Assembly: GCA_028571685.1 (NCBI GenBank)
Contig: CM053154.1
Coordinates: 7,105,501 to 7,169,500, forward strand
From: Heterohyrax brucei
Taxonomy: Eukaryota > Chordata > Mammalia > Hyracoidea > Procaviidae
Direction: 5' to 3'
Length of the DNA stretch: 64,000 bases
The position numbers and the translations under genes were made by a program. Under the pieces are notes generated by a model. The model saw nothing but the letters and a program-made list of their open reading frames with translations, made no database searches and had not been told where the DNA came from. Positions 1-11,052 of the stretch are shown in pieces (positions within the stretch are counted from its first letter, which is position 1; each line of letters opens with the position of its first letter).

Positions 1-1378
1 TGTTTGTTCTTTTAGTGGTCCATGGTACATTCAATATTCTTCTCTGCCACCACAATTCAAAGGCAAACAGTTCTTCTGTCTTCCTCATTCATTGTCTAGC
101 TTTTGCATGCATACAGCCTGACTGAAAACACCATGGCTTGGGTCAGGTGCACCTTAGTCTTCAAGGTGATGTCTTGCCTTTTCAATACTTTAAAGAGGTC
201 CTTTGCAATAGATTTTCCCAATTCAATGCATCTTTTAATTTCCTGGCTGCTGTTTCCATGGGCATTGATTGTGGGGCCAAGGAAAACGAAATCCTTGACA
301 AGCTCAATCCTTTCTCCACTGATCATGATGTCCCTTACTGGTCCAGGTGTAAGGATTTTTGTTTTCTTGACGTTGAGGTGTAATCCATGCTGAAGTCTGT
401 GGTCTTTGATCTTTGTCAGTCAGTGCTTCAAATCCTCTTCACTTCCAGCAAGCACAATTGTGCCATCTGCATAACACATGCTGTTAACAAATCTTCTAGC
501 AATTGTGATGCCTCATTTTTCCTCACATAGTCCAGTTTCTCAGATTATTTGCTTGCCATACAGACTGAAAAGGTATGATGAAAGGACACATCCTTGATGC
601 ACACCCTTCCTGACTTTAAACCATGCAGTGTCCCCTTGTTCTGTTCACATGACTGCCTCTGGATCCATGTACCGATTTCTTAAAAGCACAACTAAGTGTT
701 TTGGAATTCCTATTCTCCACAATGTTAGCCTAATTTGTTATGATCCACACAGTTGAATGCCTTTGCATCATCAATGAAACAGATAAACATTTGTCTGGTA
801 TTCTTAGGTAATATCTATCCGACATCAGCAATGATATCCCTGGTTTCACATCCTCTTCTGAATCCAGCTTGAATTTCTGGCAGTTCCTTGTCAATGTACT
901 CTTGTAGTCGCTTTTGAATGATCTGGATCAAAATTTTACTTGCATGTGATATTAACGATATTGTTTGGTAACTTCCACATTCAGTTGGGTCACCTTTCTT
1001 GGGAATAGCCACAAACATAGATCTCTTGCAGCTGGTCGGCCGGGTAGCCAGCCTCTAAATTTCTTGACACAGATGAGTGAGCATTTCCAGCTGCATCTGT
1101 TTGTCGGCACATCTCAATTGATATTCCATCAATTCCTGGAGTCTTGCTTTTTGCCAATGCCTTCAATCCAGCTTGGATTTCTTTCTTCAGTACCATTGGT
1201 TCCTGATCATATGCTATCTCTTCAGATGGCTGAACATCGACCAGGCCTTTCTGGTATAACGACTCTGTCTATCCCTTCCATCTGCTTTGATGGTCCCTGA
1301 GTCATTTACTAGTTTCCCTGTAGAATCCTTCACTATCACAACTCAAGTCTGGAATTCATTCTTCAGTTCTTTTGCCTA
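1..1378 (-). mobile_element. RTE-clade LINE (RTE1-like of elephant), 3' part, broken
   Basis: On the minus strand the fragments 96-326, 815-1018 and 990-1196 translate to reverse-transcriptase pieces: K-S-K-T-P-G-I-D-G-I-S in the fingers, P-K-K-G-D-P-T-E-C-G-S-Y, then E-I-Q-A-G-F-R-R-G, and the V-K-D-F-V-F-L-G segment of the thumb region. Stops and shifts separate them, so the element is dead. The layout is that of BovB/RTE elements. Its 3' end lies left of the window and the match ends near 1378. It is colinear with the fuller copy at 39.5-42.2 kb. Confidence 0.85.
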
Positions 1379-2142
1379 ACTGGGCTCATAGTTGACAGAC
1401 TTTTGTGTCTTGTGTTCTTATAACTTTTTACCCTTAATTCATGCATTGTTGCTATTATTCGGGAGTTTTGAAAATCTGGAATGTGTAGTTAACACCGATT
1501 CACACTGAAGTGAGACATTATATATTAAGCAGATAAAACATCGGTGCGAACAGTTCAAGTTATTAACCAGGATGTTTCTGTGATCAGCGCTTCTACCGCT
1601 GTAAGAGCTGGTTACAGTTCAAACGAGCTAGGCTACAGTATACACAAAGGAAACGAGTCAAGTCACTGAACTTTTCCAGAAAGGGGTCGTTTTTCCTTTC
1701 CCTGGAGCTTTAAGATCACAGAGAGAGAATGCTGGCAGAGCAAACACGTGAAAAGGAAGTGTCAGCGGACAGAAGGGAAGCAACAGTGACAGCCGAGCCA
1801 AGGGCAGAGGACGGCGGGAGAGGCTTATGTTTCTGTTGCGTTCTTCTCTAGAAAGGCCCTTGAGTTCATCTGTGCTGCAGCTGTTCGTCCTGAAACGTGG
1901 TTGGGCCAACAGGTGCTTCTCCTGTGCAAATAGTGCACTGGGAGGGGCTGCCTAGAGGAGCCTGGATCATGTTGGCCTTGGTGACAAAGATGCAGCCAGC
2001 CTGCCAGGAGCCTTGAAGCGGGGTGTGGCCACATGCAGGCCAGGTGTCTGCTGATTCTACTTCACACCAACAGGCAAACTTTGAACGTGATCAGAGCCTT
2101 GCAGGCAACCCTTTAAGTCTTCGTCTTCACTAACCTGTTTCC
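1379..2142. other. Intronic stretch without recognised feature
   Basis: Nothing coding or clearly repetitive was recognised between the RTE fragment and the first SINE. It is intron 1 of FANK1 on the minus strand if that call holds. Confidence 0.5.
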
Positions 2143-2347
2143 AAAACCCGTTGCCATTGAATCAATTCCAACTCAGAGCAACCCGATACGACAGAGAAGA
2201 CCTGCTGCTCTCCACAGGGTTTCCCAGGCTAAGACACTGGCAGGAGCAGAATGCCACGTCTCTCTTCCAGGGTGGGGCCAGTGGGTTTACACTGCTGCCC
2301 TTCTGGTTAAGTAGCCAAGTCCTTAACCACTGTACAACCAGGCCCCC
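2143..2347 (-). repeat. AfroSINE, long variant
   Basis: Complete minus-oriented copy running from TTGCCATTGAATCAATTCC to the tRNA-like head TTAACCACTGTACAACCAGG. It carries the extra block of about 45 bp (CTAAGACACTGGCAGGAGCA) that separates long from short copies in this window. Confidence 0.85.
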
Positions 2348-2819
2348 ATCCATACAGATTCCAGCCCAGAAAACCTGTAAGGCAGTTCTACTCGCACAAA
2401 TGCAATCGCTATGAGTTGAAAAATCACTCAATGGCACCTAACAACAACAACAACAAAGGAGTGTTTGGGATGATATTTTAGTCTGAAATGTTTCATTTTC
2501 ATAAATGAAAGGTGACGAACACATCAAGTTGAGATACGGACAGAACAGATTCCATGGGACATTTCTTATCCACCAACCACAGCAGACTAGCACCCGTGGG
2601 TGCACCTCTGGATGCAGTCTGCACAGAGCACCCCTCTGTGTGAGGTCCTAGGAGTGGCAGTGTACAAATGGTGATGATTACAGCCCACGAGTTCTGATTT
2701 CCAAGGAGTCTGAATGTGTGCAGATAAGGAAAATCTAATGGGACTTTGTTCAAAGAAAGGAGAATTGTCCACCAGCAGAATGGTAAAAATTCAAAAGGGT
2801 GATGACACACTGGGCCATG

Positions 2820-3725
2820 GGGGCTGCGGGAAAAGAGGCACTCACACGTGTTCACTGCCCGAGTGTACCCTGGTGGCACCCCACGGAGGGCAATCCAACA
2901 GTTCCGGGTGCTAACAGCGCACACTGACTCTCAACGGGCAGTCTCACATCCAGGCATCCGTCCTACAGATGGACTTGCACAAAAGCCAAGTGTCAGATGC
3001 ACCAGATGACTCACTGCACATTCGTTTATCTCAGCTCTACTAGCTTCCTGTTGCTACTCTAACCAATTGCCACAAGCTGTCTTAAAACAACAGAAATGTA
3101 CTACCACACTGTTCTAAATTCCAGTTGGGGCGTAGGTGGCTGAAAACAAAGCTGCATTCCCTCAGGGGGCTGTAAGGAAGAAGTCATTTCTCATCTCTCC
3201 CAGCTTCTACAGCCTCCCTACAGCCCTTGGCTCCCGGTCCTGGGTTGCCAGTCCTTGTCAACTCACACAGCTGTTTCTGAGCCACCTGTCTCCCTCACAC
3301 AAAGACCGTTACAATTGATTACATTGGATCTAGCTATATAATCCAGGCTACTTGCTCATCTCAAGACCCTTAACTTAATCATGCCTGCAAACTGCTATAT
3401 CCAGTAAGGTGGTACATTCACAGGTTTGACCAGCCTAGCACAAGAGCAAAAGACTGGGCACAAAACAGCCAACAGATGCAGAGGGCTCAAATAAATCAAG
3501 GCACATTCATGCAACAGAAACTACAGTTGTTAAAGAAAAATTAGAGAGCTCATTATTTATTAAATGAACACAGTGCTAAGTGAAAAAAAGGAAGGAATGG
3601 AAAACATGTCATGTTCCTACAGGTCGTGTTTATGCCACCTCTGGAAGCGAACACCAGAAACTGATACTGGTGGTTGCCTACAGGACAGCAACTAGGGGAG
3701 ATATGACAAAAAAAAAGGAGAACAC
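2820..3725 (+). mobile_element. Old L1 3' end, split by an LTR insertion
   Basis: The part at 2880-3035 (…CCGTCCTACAGATGGACTTG…) and the part at 3426-3725 (…GAGCAAAAGACTGG…GGTGGTTGCC…) follow consecutive pieces of the classic LINE-1 ORF2/3'UTR junction in sense. The middle, 3041-3424, is a different repeat, so the L1 was interrupted after it inserted. It is strongly diverged with no reading frame left. Confidence 0.6.
3041..3424 (+). mobile_element. LTR of MLT1/MaLR type inside the L1
   Basis: It begins TAGCTTCCTGTTGCTACTCT and continues in the pattern 'locus lost, thymine-rich, AAAACAACAGAAATGTA' seen in mammalian MaLR LTRs. It ends near CTTAATCATGCCTGCAAA. The family name is from memory only. 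Confidence 0.5.
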
Positions 3726-3870
3726 CTGTTACCGCCGAGTCAATTCCAACCCACAGCCAGCCTACAGAACAGGGGGAGAGTTTCCGCGCTGTGCCCGGCA
3801 GATCTGAACTGCCGACCTTTTGGTTAGTAGATGCAGCAATTAACCACAAACTCCACCAAGTTTCCACTCT
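3722..3870 (-). repeat. AfroSINE, short variant
   Basis: Minus copy, from TTACCGCCGAGTCAATTCC to AACTCCACCAAGTTTCC; the B-box region reads GATCTGAACTGCCGACC. Confidence 0.85.
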
Positions 3871-3924
3871 TACAAAAAGAGGAAGGAGCTATTTCACTAT
3901 ATTAAATCAAAACAATCCCACTGC

Positions 3925-4053
3925 CGGGGACCTGATTCTGACTAGTGGTGAGCCCGTGTGCCACAGAAGAGAGGCCTGAAGATCTGCTTCCAGAAAGATC
4001 ACAGCCAAGAAAATTTTGTGGAGCAATTCTAGTCTGTCACTTATGGGTGGCCA
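3925..4053 (+). repeat. AfroSINE fragment, long variant
   Basis: Diverged plus fragment, recognised by GAAGATCTGCTTCCAGAAAG and CACAGCCAAGAAAATTTTG. Confidence 0.55.
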
Positions 4054-4072
4054 GGATTTCACTGTATACAAG

Positions 4073-4615
4073 GTCCAACAATTAAGTCTCAGAGCTTAGT
4101 TGTTCTAAGAGCTACATAACTCATTGCTTGCTGAATATCACTATGGTCACCTTCAAAGCATTCCCCTTGGGAAGCTATGCACTGACGCCAGTGCCTAGTC
4201 CACCCTTCAAAGCAATTTCAGAACATTTTCTGGAATGGCCGTTGCACATAGTGGCATGGTGGCAAGTTCGTGAACTTAACTGTGTAGTTGTCTGTGACGG
4301 AGATTTTAGCCACAAAACAAATTGGAACACCCTCTCTACTCACCTGATCTGGCCCCCAATGACTTTTTTTCTTTACCTGAAGATAAAGGAAATATTGAAA
4401 GGAAGACATTTTTACGACATTCAGGACATCAAGAGTAATACAACGACAGCTCTGATGGCCATTCCAGAAAACGAGTTCCCAAATTGCTCAGAAGGGTGGA
4501 CTAGGTGCTGGTGTTGGTGCATAGTTTCCCAAGGGGAGTCCTTCAAAGGTGACCATAGTGATATTAAGCAGTGAGGTAGGTGGCACATTTTCTAGTATGA
4601 GTTCGCAGACCTAAC
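4073..4615. mobile_element. Two mariner 3' halves in inverted orientation
   Basis: On the plus strand, about 4300-4560 translates to a diverged mariner transposase C-terminus (A-I-P-E-N-E-F-P-N-C-S-E-G-W-T-R, then S-Q-G-E-S-F-K-G-D-H). The same C-terminal coding is present again on the minus strand at 4131-4255 (C-F-E-G-W-T-R, then S-Q-G-E-C-F-E-G-D-H). The two stretches form inverted arms of about 120 bp. Terminal-repeat-like sequence (GGTCCAACAATTAAGT at the left; AGTTCGCAGACCTA at the right) flanks the unit, with a third copy (AAGTTCGTGAACTTAA) in the middle. Both halves are non-functional. Confidence 0.75.
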
Positions 4616-5002
4616 CAGCCATCCTTGCACTCTTTCATAGTTTTTTATGTTTGAAACTTGCAGCGGTACTGCTAAGTCAAAAAGGAAAACATTCAAGTTT
4701 AGGAAGGCAGTATAAACAAAACCAAGTTAACAAAAGAAGTTCCACGTGGCAGAGGATGAGGGGCCCGGAATCAGAAGGCTAGCTTTCACATCAGGACAGG
4801 TCCTAACGGCCTTGAGAAAAGAATGAGCACATCTCCTTCTTCCCTAACTCACATAACTATGCTGCATTACAGATCATTAGTCTTCTTCAGTGGCAGCAGT
4901 AACACTGCGCCAAAACGCAATGTGGAACGGACACCAGATGCCTCTGGATCCACTCAGTGGGAGACGCACAGCGTTTTCTATGTAATATTACATCTAAGAG
5001 TC

Positions 5003-5157
5003 ACCACTGCTGTCAAGTCAACGCTGACTCACAGCGACACTACAGAACAGACTAGAACTGCTCCATCGAGTTTCCAAGGAGCGTCTGGTGGATTTGAACT
5101 CCCAACCTTTTGGTTAGCAGATGTAGCACTTAACCACTATGCTACCAGAGTTTCCCT
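5003..5157 (-). repeat. AfroSINE, short variant
   Basis: Well preserved minus copy; head TTAACCACTATGCTACCAGA, body GAACTGCTCCATCGAGTTTC. Confidence 0.9.
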
Positions 5158-5649
5158 ATCTGCTACTATTTAACTTAAAAACATCGTGAAGTAGCAGACC
5201 GGTCCAGCATGGTAACAAAACAGGAACCTTCTGGGAGATCACAAGTCTTCTCTCTTCAAATTGTCTGTGTCATGAAAGGGAAAAGAGGAGACAGACTGCT
5301 CCGGAATCACATACTGGATGCTCTTTCTGTATCAGTGTTAAATTGTGTGGGTGGGTCATCACAGTGTCGTAGTTTTAGGTAACTGTTCCTTTGAGAATGT
5401 TCTAGTTCTCAGGAAAAGCATCCTGAGGTACTCAGGCCTAAAGCATTGGCCTGTGTGCAGCCACTTTCGACTGGCTCAGCAAATGTGTAGGTGTCTGAAG
5501 GAAGCAAGAGGAGAGAGATGAAGAGCAGCAAAATGTGAACCATGATGAATCCAGGTGAAGGCTACACCAGTATTCACCAGGTGCTCTTTGAATCAACCCA
5601 CAGCTCTGAACATTCTCAAAACATAAAGGATATGAGTGTCTGTCTCATG

Positions 5650-5670
5650 CACATACACATATACATATAC

Positions 5671-5737
<67 letters not shown>
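5650..5737 (+). repeat. (ACACAT)n microsatellite
   Basis: About 14 tandem hexamers, the first few interrupted by ATAT. It ends directly at the head of the next SINE. Its translation gives an alternating His-Ile string that is not a gene. Confidence 0.95.
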
Positions 5738-5739
5738 GA

Positions 5740-5890
5740 GAGCCAGCCCTGGTGGCTCAGTGATTAAGAGCTTAGGCTGCTGATCCAAAGGTCCATGGTT
5801 CAAATCTACCAGCTGCTCCTTGGAAACACTATGTATGGGGCAGTTCTACTCTGTCCTACTATGAGTCAGACTCAACAGCAAAGGTTTTGA
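5740..5890 (+). repeat. AfroSINE
   Basis: Plus copy with head CCTGGTGGCTCAGTGATTAA and B-box ATGGTTCAAATCTACC. Its tail faces the tail of the following minus copy, seven bases away. Confidence 0.9.
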
Positions 5891-5896
5891 TTTTGG

Positions 5897-6030
5897 TGTG
5901 CACCGTGTGATTCCAATCCACAGAAGGATAAAGCAGAATTGTCCCACAGGGTTTGCAAGGTGCAGCTGGTGGATTTGAATCATGAACCTTCTGATTAGCA
6001 GACCAAGCTCTTAACTACGGTTCACCAGGT

Positions 6031-6034
<4 letters not shown>
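5897..6034 (-). repeat. AfroSINE
   Basis: Minus copy from TGTGATTCCAATCCACAGAA to GGTTCACCAGGTGCTC. Its head end runs straight into the CT microsatellite. Confidence 0.85.
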
Positions 6035-6080
<46 letters not shown>

Positions 6081-6120
6081 CACACACACACACATACACA
6101 CGTGTACAACACACATACAC
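6033..6120 (+). repeat. (CT)n then (CA)n microsatellite
   Basis: About 24 CT units followed by a shorter, interrupted CA run (CACACACACACACATACACA). Confidence 0.95.
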
Positions 6121-6730
6121 TTTTTCTTTTGAAAATTTTCACATGCAAATTTATATGGGAATGTGCATTTCCACTCAAACATAATTTAAAAAAAGAAAAT
6201 TTTCAGAGCTCATCTTACGCTTTCTCTGAAGTATTTCTTAAGTATTTCAGAGAGAGCACAAGACAAGCTGCATATCCACATAGACATTCTGTGAATAGGG
6301 GCTAATGCCTGTCTCAATGTGCTCTGTTACTCCTTTGAGGATCTGAAAGGCTTCCCTAGCACTCTCAGTGAGGAGCACCCCTAAACCTCAAAACACTGTG
6401 CTGTTACAAGCCTATGAGCAGCAGAGGGCATGACATAAGTCTTCTCCTTATCACATCAGAGAGATGATCTAAGCTGTCAACTTAAAAGCTCAAAAATCTA
6501 AAGAAATTAAAACTGTAAATAATAAGGATAAAAGCAGAAATCAGTGAAATTAAAAACAGATGAATAAAGGAGAAAATATAAAAAGCCCAAAATCAGTTCT
6601 TTGAAAACAATACAACCAACAATTCCTGTGGTATCCACCATCCAGGACGCCAGTCCAATGAGTCTGACTCCTGGCTCACACCCCTGTGCTGTCCTCTGTC
6701 CTATCGGACACGCAGGACCTGTGTTACCAA

Positions 6731-6932
6731 TATTGCTGTTGTTCTTCTGTGCTGTCAGGTTGATTTCCACTCACAGCAACACGTAGGACAGAGAAGGGCT
6801 GCCCTATAGGGTTTTCTAGGCTATAATTGTTACAGGACCAAATCCCTCGGTCTTTTCTCCCTCGGAGCAGCTGGTGGATTTGAACTTCTGACCTTCTCGT
6901 TAGCAGCCAAGCACTTCACCAATGCATCCCAA
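6731..6932 (-). repeat. AfroSINE, long variant
   Basis: Minus copy with the extra block (GGCTATAATTGTTACAGGAC) and the B-box region GATTTGAACTTCTGACC. Confidence 0.8.
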
Positions 6933-7004
6933 AAGCTCCAAGAGGATCATGGGAATGACAGTGTGATTTCCAAGCTGGATCAGACACCAGAGCTTCTATC
7001 TTAC

Positions 7005-7552
7005 TGGCAGCTTTCTGCCACCAATTACCATTAACTCAGTGGCTCAAACAATCCTAGTGTATTATCTTACAGCTCTGGAGGTCAGAAGTCCAAAGTGCAT
7101 TTCCCTAAGGTAAAACTACGGCGTCAGCATGGCTCTGTTCCTTCTGGATGCCCTGGGGGACCATCCATTCCCTTGCCTTGCATGTTTCAGAGGCTGCCTG
7201 TATTCCATGGCTGTGCTTCCCAGCCCGCGAGCGCATCATTCCAACCCCTCCTTCCTGGTCACACTTCCTTCTCTGTCTGACTCTCCTGCCTCCCTGTGAC
7301 AAGGACACTTGTGAGTGAAAGAAGTCAGCATCTTGTGAGGACATTCAAGGAGCCCAGGATCGCTATCCAGGTGCTAAGTGACAGAGGTCTCCTGCTAACA
7401 GCCAGACCCTCTTGCCAGTAAGACGTCTTGGACTCGGACACATTCAAACTTTCAGATGACTGCCGCCCTGGCCAATACAGTGACTGCAATCTAAGTCAGA
7501 ACCACTCAGCTAAGAGACTCCTGAGTTCCTGATCCACTGAAACTGTAAATTA
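7005..7552 (+). mobile_element. MaLR-type LTR material, interrupted at its 3' end
   Basis: It starts CCACCAATTACCATTAACTC and GGAGGTCAGAAGTCCAAAG, an MLT1-like beginning. From about 7430 it reads CAGATGACTGCCGCCCTGGC to CTGATCCACTGAAACTGTAAA, which in related LTRs is normally followed by ATAAATGTTTATTGTTGTT. That continuation is found only at 8122-8190, after the next insertion. Confidence 0.5.
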
Positions 7553-8121
7553 TGTTAGCTTCCTACTGTTGCATAGCAAATCACCATACATTCAGAGTTT
7601 TAAAAGACACAGTTTATCATCCCATATTTCTGTGGGTCAGCAGTCTGGATGCACTTTAGCTGGGTCTTTGCTGAGGGTCTCGCAGGACTACAGGCAAGGT
7701 GTCAGTGGGGCTCCATTCTTATCTGGTGGCTGGTCTTGGGCACAATATGCTTTTAAGCTCATACAGGTAGCTTACAGAATTCCTTTTCGTGTGTCTGTAT
7801 GACTGGAACCCTGGTTTTTCACTGCTGGCTGGAGGTCACCTTCAGGTCCTACAGGACACTGCAAAGGGGCCACCTCAACATGGGTGCTCACGTCATCAAA
7901 GCAGCCAAGCGACTCTTTAGTGCACAGTAGGAAGATGAAGTCATGTGTATGTACCTACACATACGGCAACCTAATCATAGACTGACATCCTATCACCTGT
8001 TCAATATTCTACTGGTTAGAAACAAGTCACCGGGCTCACCCACACTCAAAGATAGGAAATTATCCTGGCTTAGTATCAGGACACAGAAATCATGATGACC
8101 ATCTGGCTACCACAGACAATA
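7553..8121 (+). mobile_element. Second MaLR-type LTR inserted in the first
   Basis: It runs from TGTTAGCTTCCTACTGTTGC through CTGTGGGTCAGCAGTCTGG and TCTACTGGTTAGAAACAAGTC to CTGGCTACCACA, which matches MLT1J/K-like LTRs as I remember them. It begins TG and ends CA, as LTRs do. Confidence 0.5.
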
Positions 8122-8189
8122 AATGTTTATTGTTGTTTGAAGACCTTAAGTCTTGGGTAACTTGTTTTGAAGCAACAGATCACTCACAA

Positions 8190-9240
8190 AACTCTAGCCA
8201 TACAAAATGCAAAACAGGCCATCACTACAGACCCCACAGAGACTAAAAAGTTCAGTTTACTATATTATAAGCAAACTATGACAATAAATTGGACAGTTTA
8301 GATAAAAGGGACTAATATTTTGAAAAACAGAACTTCCCAAAATTATACAGAAGAAATAGAAGCATGTATACTTCTGTGTTTACTAAAGAAATAGAATACA
8401 TAAGTAAAAGCCTTGTCACAAAATCACAGTCCCATAGGGTTTCACTAGTGAATTCTTCAATTCAGGGAAGAAATAATACCAATTAACCCAGAAACTTTTT
8501 AGAGAACAAAAAACAGAATGAATGCAGCCAAATTCATTTTCTGAGATTAACATAAACTGTCCGAGAACACAAGGGTCTCCGAACACAAGGGTCCAAAAAC
8601 ATACGAGTCTCTGACAACCTGGAGGAGGTCTGGGCATGGCTAAAGGAACAGGCACCCGAAGGTCTTGAGAAAGGAATGGTGTACCCCTTCTACCAGCCTC
8701 CCATGAGAAATGCCCCAACAATGCAGGCAGGAAAGTCTCAAGAATGAAGGTCCCAGCTTTGCTCCAGGCCTGCCAAACAGCCCCATGAAATTGGGAGTGC
8801 CAGAACTTCAACATAAACTGTTTACTTGTTGGCCAGTCTGCACCACCTTCTGCATTCAGTGAGTCATCCGGGCCATTCTAGGGTGATGCCAGTATGCACA
8901 AACCCCTCCTTGAATCCAGCTGGCTAGTTCATTTCCTGGGAGTGAATGTGAAGATCAACCTCAGTAGGCATGTTGCTACAATGCTTTTTTCACATCAAGG
9001 AGTGACGGTGGAATTCAGGCTGTCTGGAATAGACTCACCCTGGGGATCCTGCTGGAATGAATTGAGCTTGGGGAGCTAGGCAGCTTTGCCCATCAAGTCA
9101 TGTAATCTCTGCCCGCAGCTGGCTGAGCAGTTGGAGGCCAGGATTGAACTGAATTTCAATATTCTGATGAGAATGTTTTCAAAATGCAGCTATTTGAAGG
9201 GCATTGATTTGAAACTGTAAATTTTTGAAAGTTGACTTAC
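8190..9240. other. Intronic stretch without recognised feature
   Basis: It is AT-rich up to about 8.5 kb. A 132-codon antisense open frame (8416-8814) has no recognisable domain and is treated as chance. Confidence 0.5.
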
Positions 9241-9454
9241 ATAGCCAAAGCCAAGTGCCGTCGAGTGACTTACATAAGCGTTTATTTTTTTTAATGGTAA
9301 GACTGGAATTACAACCTAATTAACTGATTATAATATTCTCTAGGGACTAAAAGTACTTGAGAAAAAAATTATTCCTAAATTCTTGCAAGTCTTCCAGATA
9401 ATTAATGAACAACTTGTCCAAGGAAACACAAAGATGTGAGCTCAGCTGCCACTC

Positions 9455-9525
9455 TGTGGGGCTGTCCTACCCTGTCCTACAGGGCTGCTAAGTCAGAATC
9501 ATCAATGGGTTTGGGGTGTTTTTGT
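9455..9525 (+). repeat. AfroSINE 3' fragment
   Basis: Tail only: TGTCCTACAGGGCTGCTAAG and ATCAATGGGTTTGGGG. Confidence 0.6.
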
Positions 9526-9692
9526 TTTTGGGGTTTTCTGTTTGTTTGGTTGTTATGTTTTGTGCTCTAGTAGCCCCCATGATCAGAAATAAGATTATTT
9601 GCTTAATTTTACTGAACAGGATGAGCCAAGCCAGCTAAGTGCCATTGAGTCAGATCCAACTCTCATTTAGACTCATAAAGGGAAAAAAAACA

Positions 9693-9851
9693 CAAAACCT
9701 ACTGCTATCAAGTCAATTCTGACTCATAATGACCCTATAGGACAGAGTAAAAGAATTTGCACCACAGTTTCCAAAAAGCACCTGGTAGACTTAACTGCTG
9801 ACCTTTTGGTTAGCAGCCATAGCACTTAACCACTATGCCAAAAAGGGAAAC
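9693..9851 (-). repeat. AfroSINE
   Basis: Minus copy from CTACTGCTATCAAGTCAATT to AACCACTATGCCAAAAAGGG. A tail fragment of another minus copy (GTGCCATTGAGTCAGATCC) lies just upstream at 9641-9659. Confidence 0.85.
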
Positions 9852-10014
9852 CATTATTTGTAACCCAGCTGAAACTGACAAGTACACTCCTAAGGGGCAT
9901 TTCAGATGTCACTGAGCACAGTACCTCTGTCACAGGGTCATTGGTTCCTCCTTTTATGCATATGGCAATACTCTTACAGAAATAACATGAGACAGGGCAT
10001 CCATCCAGCAATAT

Positions 10015-10570
10015 CGTCTATTCAACGAGCATGTATTCAGAGCTTTCCCTTGCTGGATATTGAGGACAGAATGGTCAACAGAGGAGAGGAAGCCCCCGGC
10101 CTCTTCTACTACCCCACAATCAGGTGGAGGAGACAAACTTAAAGAAATAATTACCAACTGTGATGAAACCAGTTCGGAGACCAAGAATGACACAGGTGTG
10201 GGTACCTGCTTCACAGTCAGGGAAGGCCTTGCCGAGGAGGTGACGTGTCTGCTCAGAGCCCAGGTCTAGGAGTCAGACTTATTCAGGCCCAAGGAAAACC
10301 TTGTGCAAGGCTCACAGGCTTCGCCTGCAGCAGAATGCATCCAAGCTTGTTCCAGCTGGAAGAAGCAGGTCCATCGTGGTAAGAATCTGGGCAAGCTTTG
10401 GGCAGGTGGTCTGATGCCAGATTTGAAGAGGTCACTCTAGCTCTCAGGTAGAGCAAGACGTGGTGGGGGACGAGAGAAGAAATGCAGAAATATCTACAAT
10501 CAAGGCTTAAGCTACAAAAGGTGGTGTTTAGAGGATCAGTGACTGCAACGGTCCTTATTAGCTCCCTCCT
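10015..10570 (+). repeat. Old interspersed repeat, family not named
   Basis: It has the common mammalian order 'gagca…ttcag, gggaaggccttg…gaggtgac, gaagaggtcactctagct'. The pieces CAGGGAAGGCCTTGCCGAGG and TTGAAGAGGTCACTCTAGCT are the clearest. A further piece of the same kind lies at 11405-11560, after two SINEs. Confidence 0.4.
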
Positions 10571-10581
10571 AATGGCTCCCA

Positions 10582-10740
10582 GAAACTCTGGTGGTGTTGT
10601 GGGTGAGTGCCACAGGGCTCAGCAACAGGCCGGCAGTTTGAATCCACCAGGCGCTCCTTGGAAACTTTGGGGAAGTTCTACTCTGCCGTATACGGTTGCT
10701 ATGAGTCAGAGTGGACCCAACGGCAATGGTTTTCGGGTTT
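10582..10740 (+). repeat. AfroSINE
   Basis: Plus copy with B-box CGGCAGTTTGAATCCACC and tail GAGTGGACCCAACGGCAATG. Confidence 0.85.
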
Positions 10741-10909
10741 TGTTTAGTTGACTCCCAACTCCAGGGGCCTCCCTGTGTCAATAATGAAATACTGTCTGGT
10801 CTCGGGCTGTTGACACGGTTGGGGATGAGATCATTGTGACCCCACGGTTTTCACCCACTGATTTTCAGAAGATGACTAGCCCTTCCTTCCTAGTCTGTCT
10901 CAGTCTGGA

Positions 10910-11045
10910 AGCTCGGTGGAAACCCATTCAGCATCACAGCGACGCACAAGCCTCCGCTGACAGCCAAGTCAGGTGCACTGGCATGGAATCAAACCCGAGT
11001 TTCCCACAAAAGAAGCAAGAATTCTACCACGGGGCCACCAATCCT
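10910..11045 (-). repeat. SINE-like repeat with a tRNA-Gly-like head
   Basis: The minus strand of 10973-11045 reads like a glycine tRNA (start GGATTGGTGGCCCCGTGGTA, T-arm GGTTTGATTCCATGCC) with a decayed anticodon arm. The flank 10910-10972 (CATCACAGCGACGCACAAGC) is shared with a second copy at 54.83-54.96 kb, so it is a repeat family and not a lone tRNA pseudogene. Confidence 0.6.
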
Positions 11046-11052
11046 TGATTAC

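Noticed and set aside
5542..5763. 73-codon frame with a His-Ile repeat
   Set aside because: Translation of the (ACACAT)n microsatellite and the SINE head.
10973..11045. Functional glycine tRNA gene
   Set aside because: The anticodon arm no longer pairs properly and the copy is embedded in a repeat shared with 54.8 kb.
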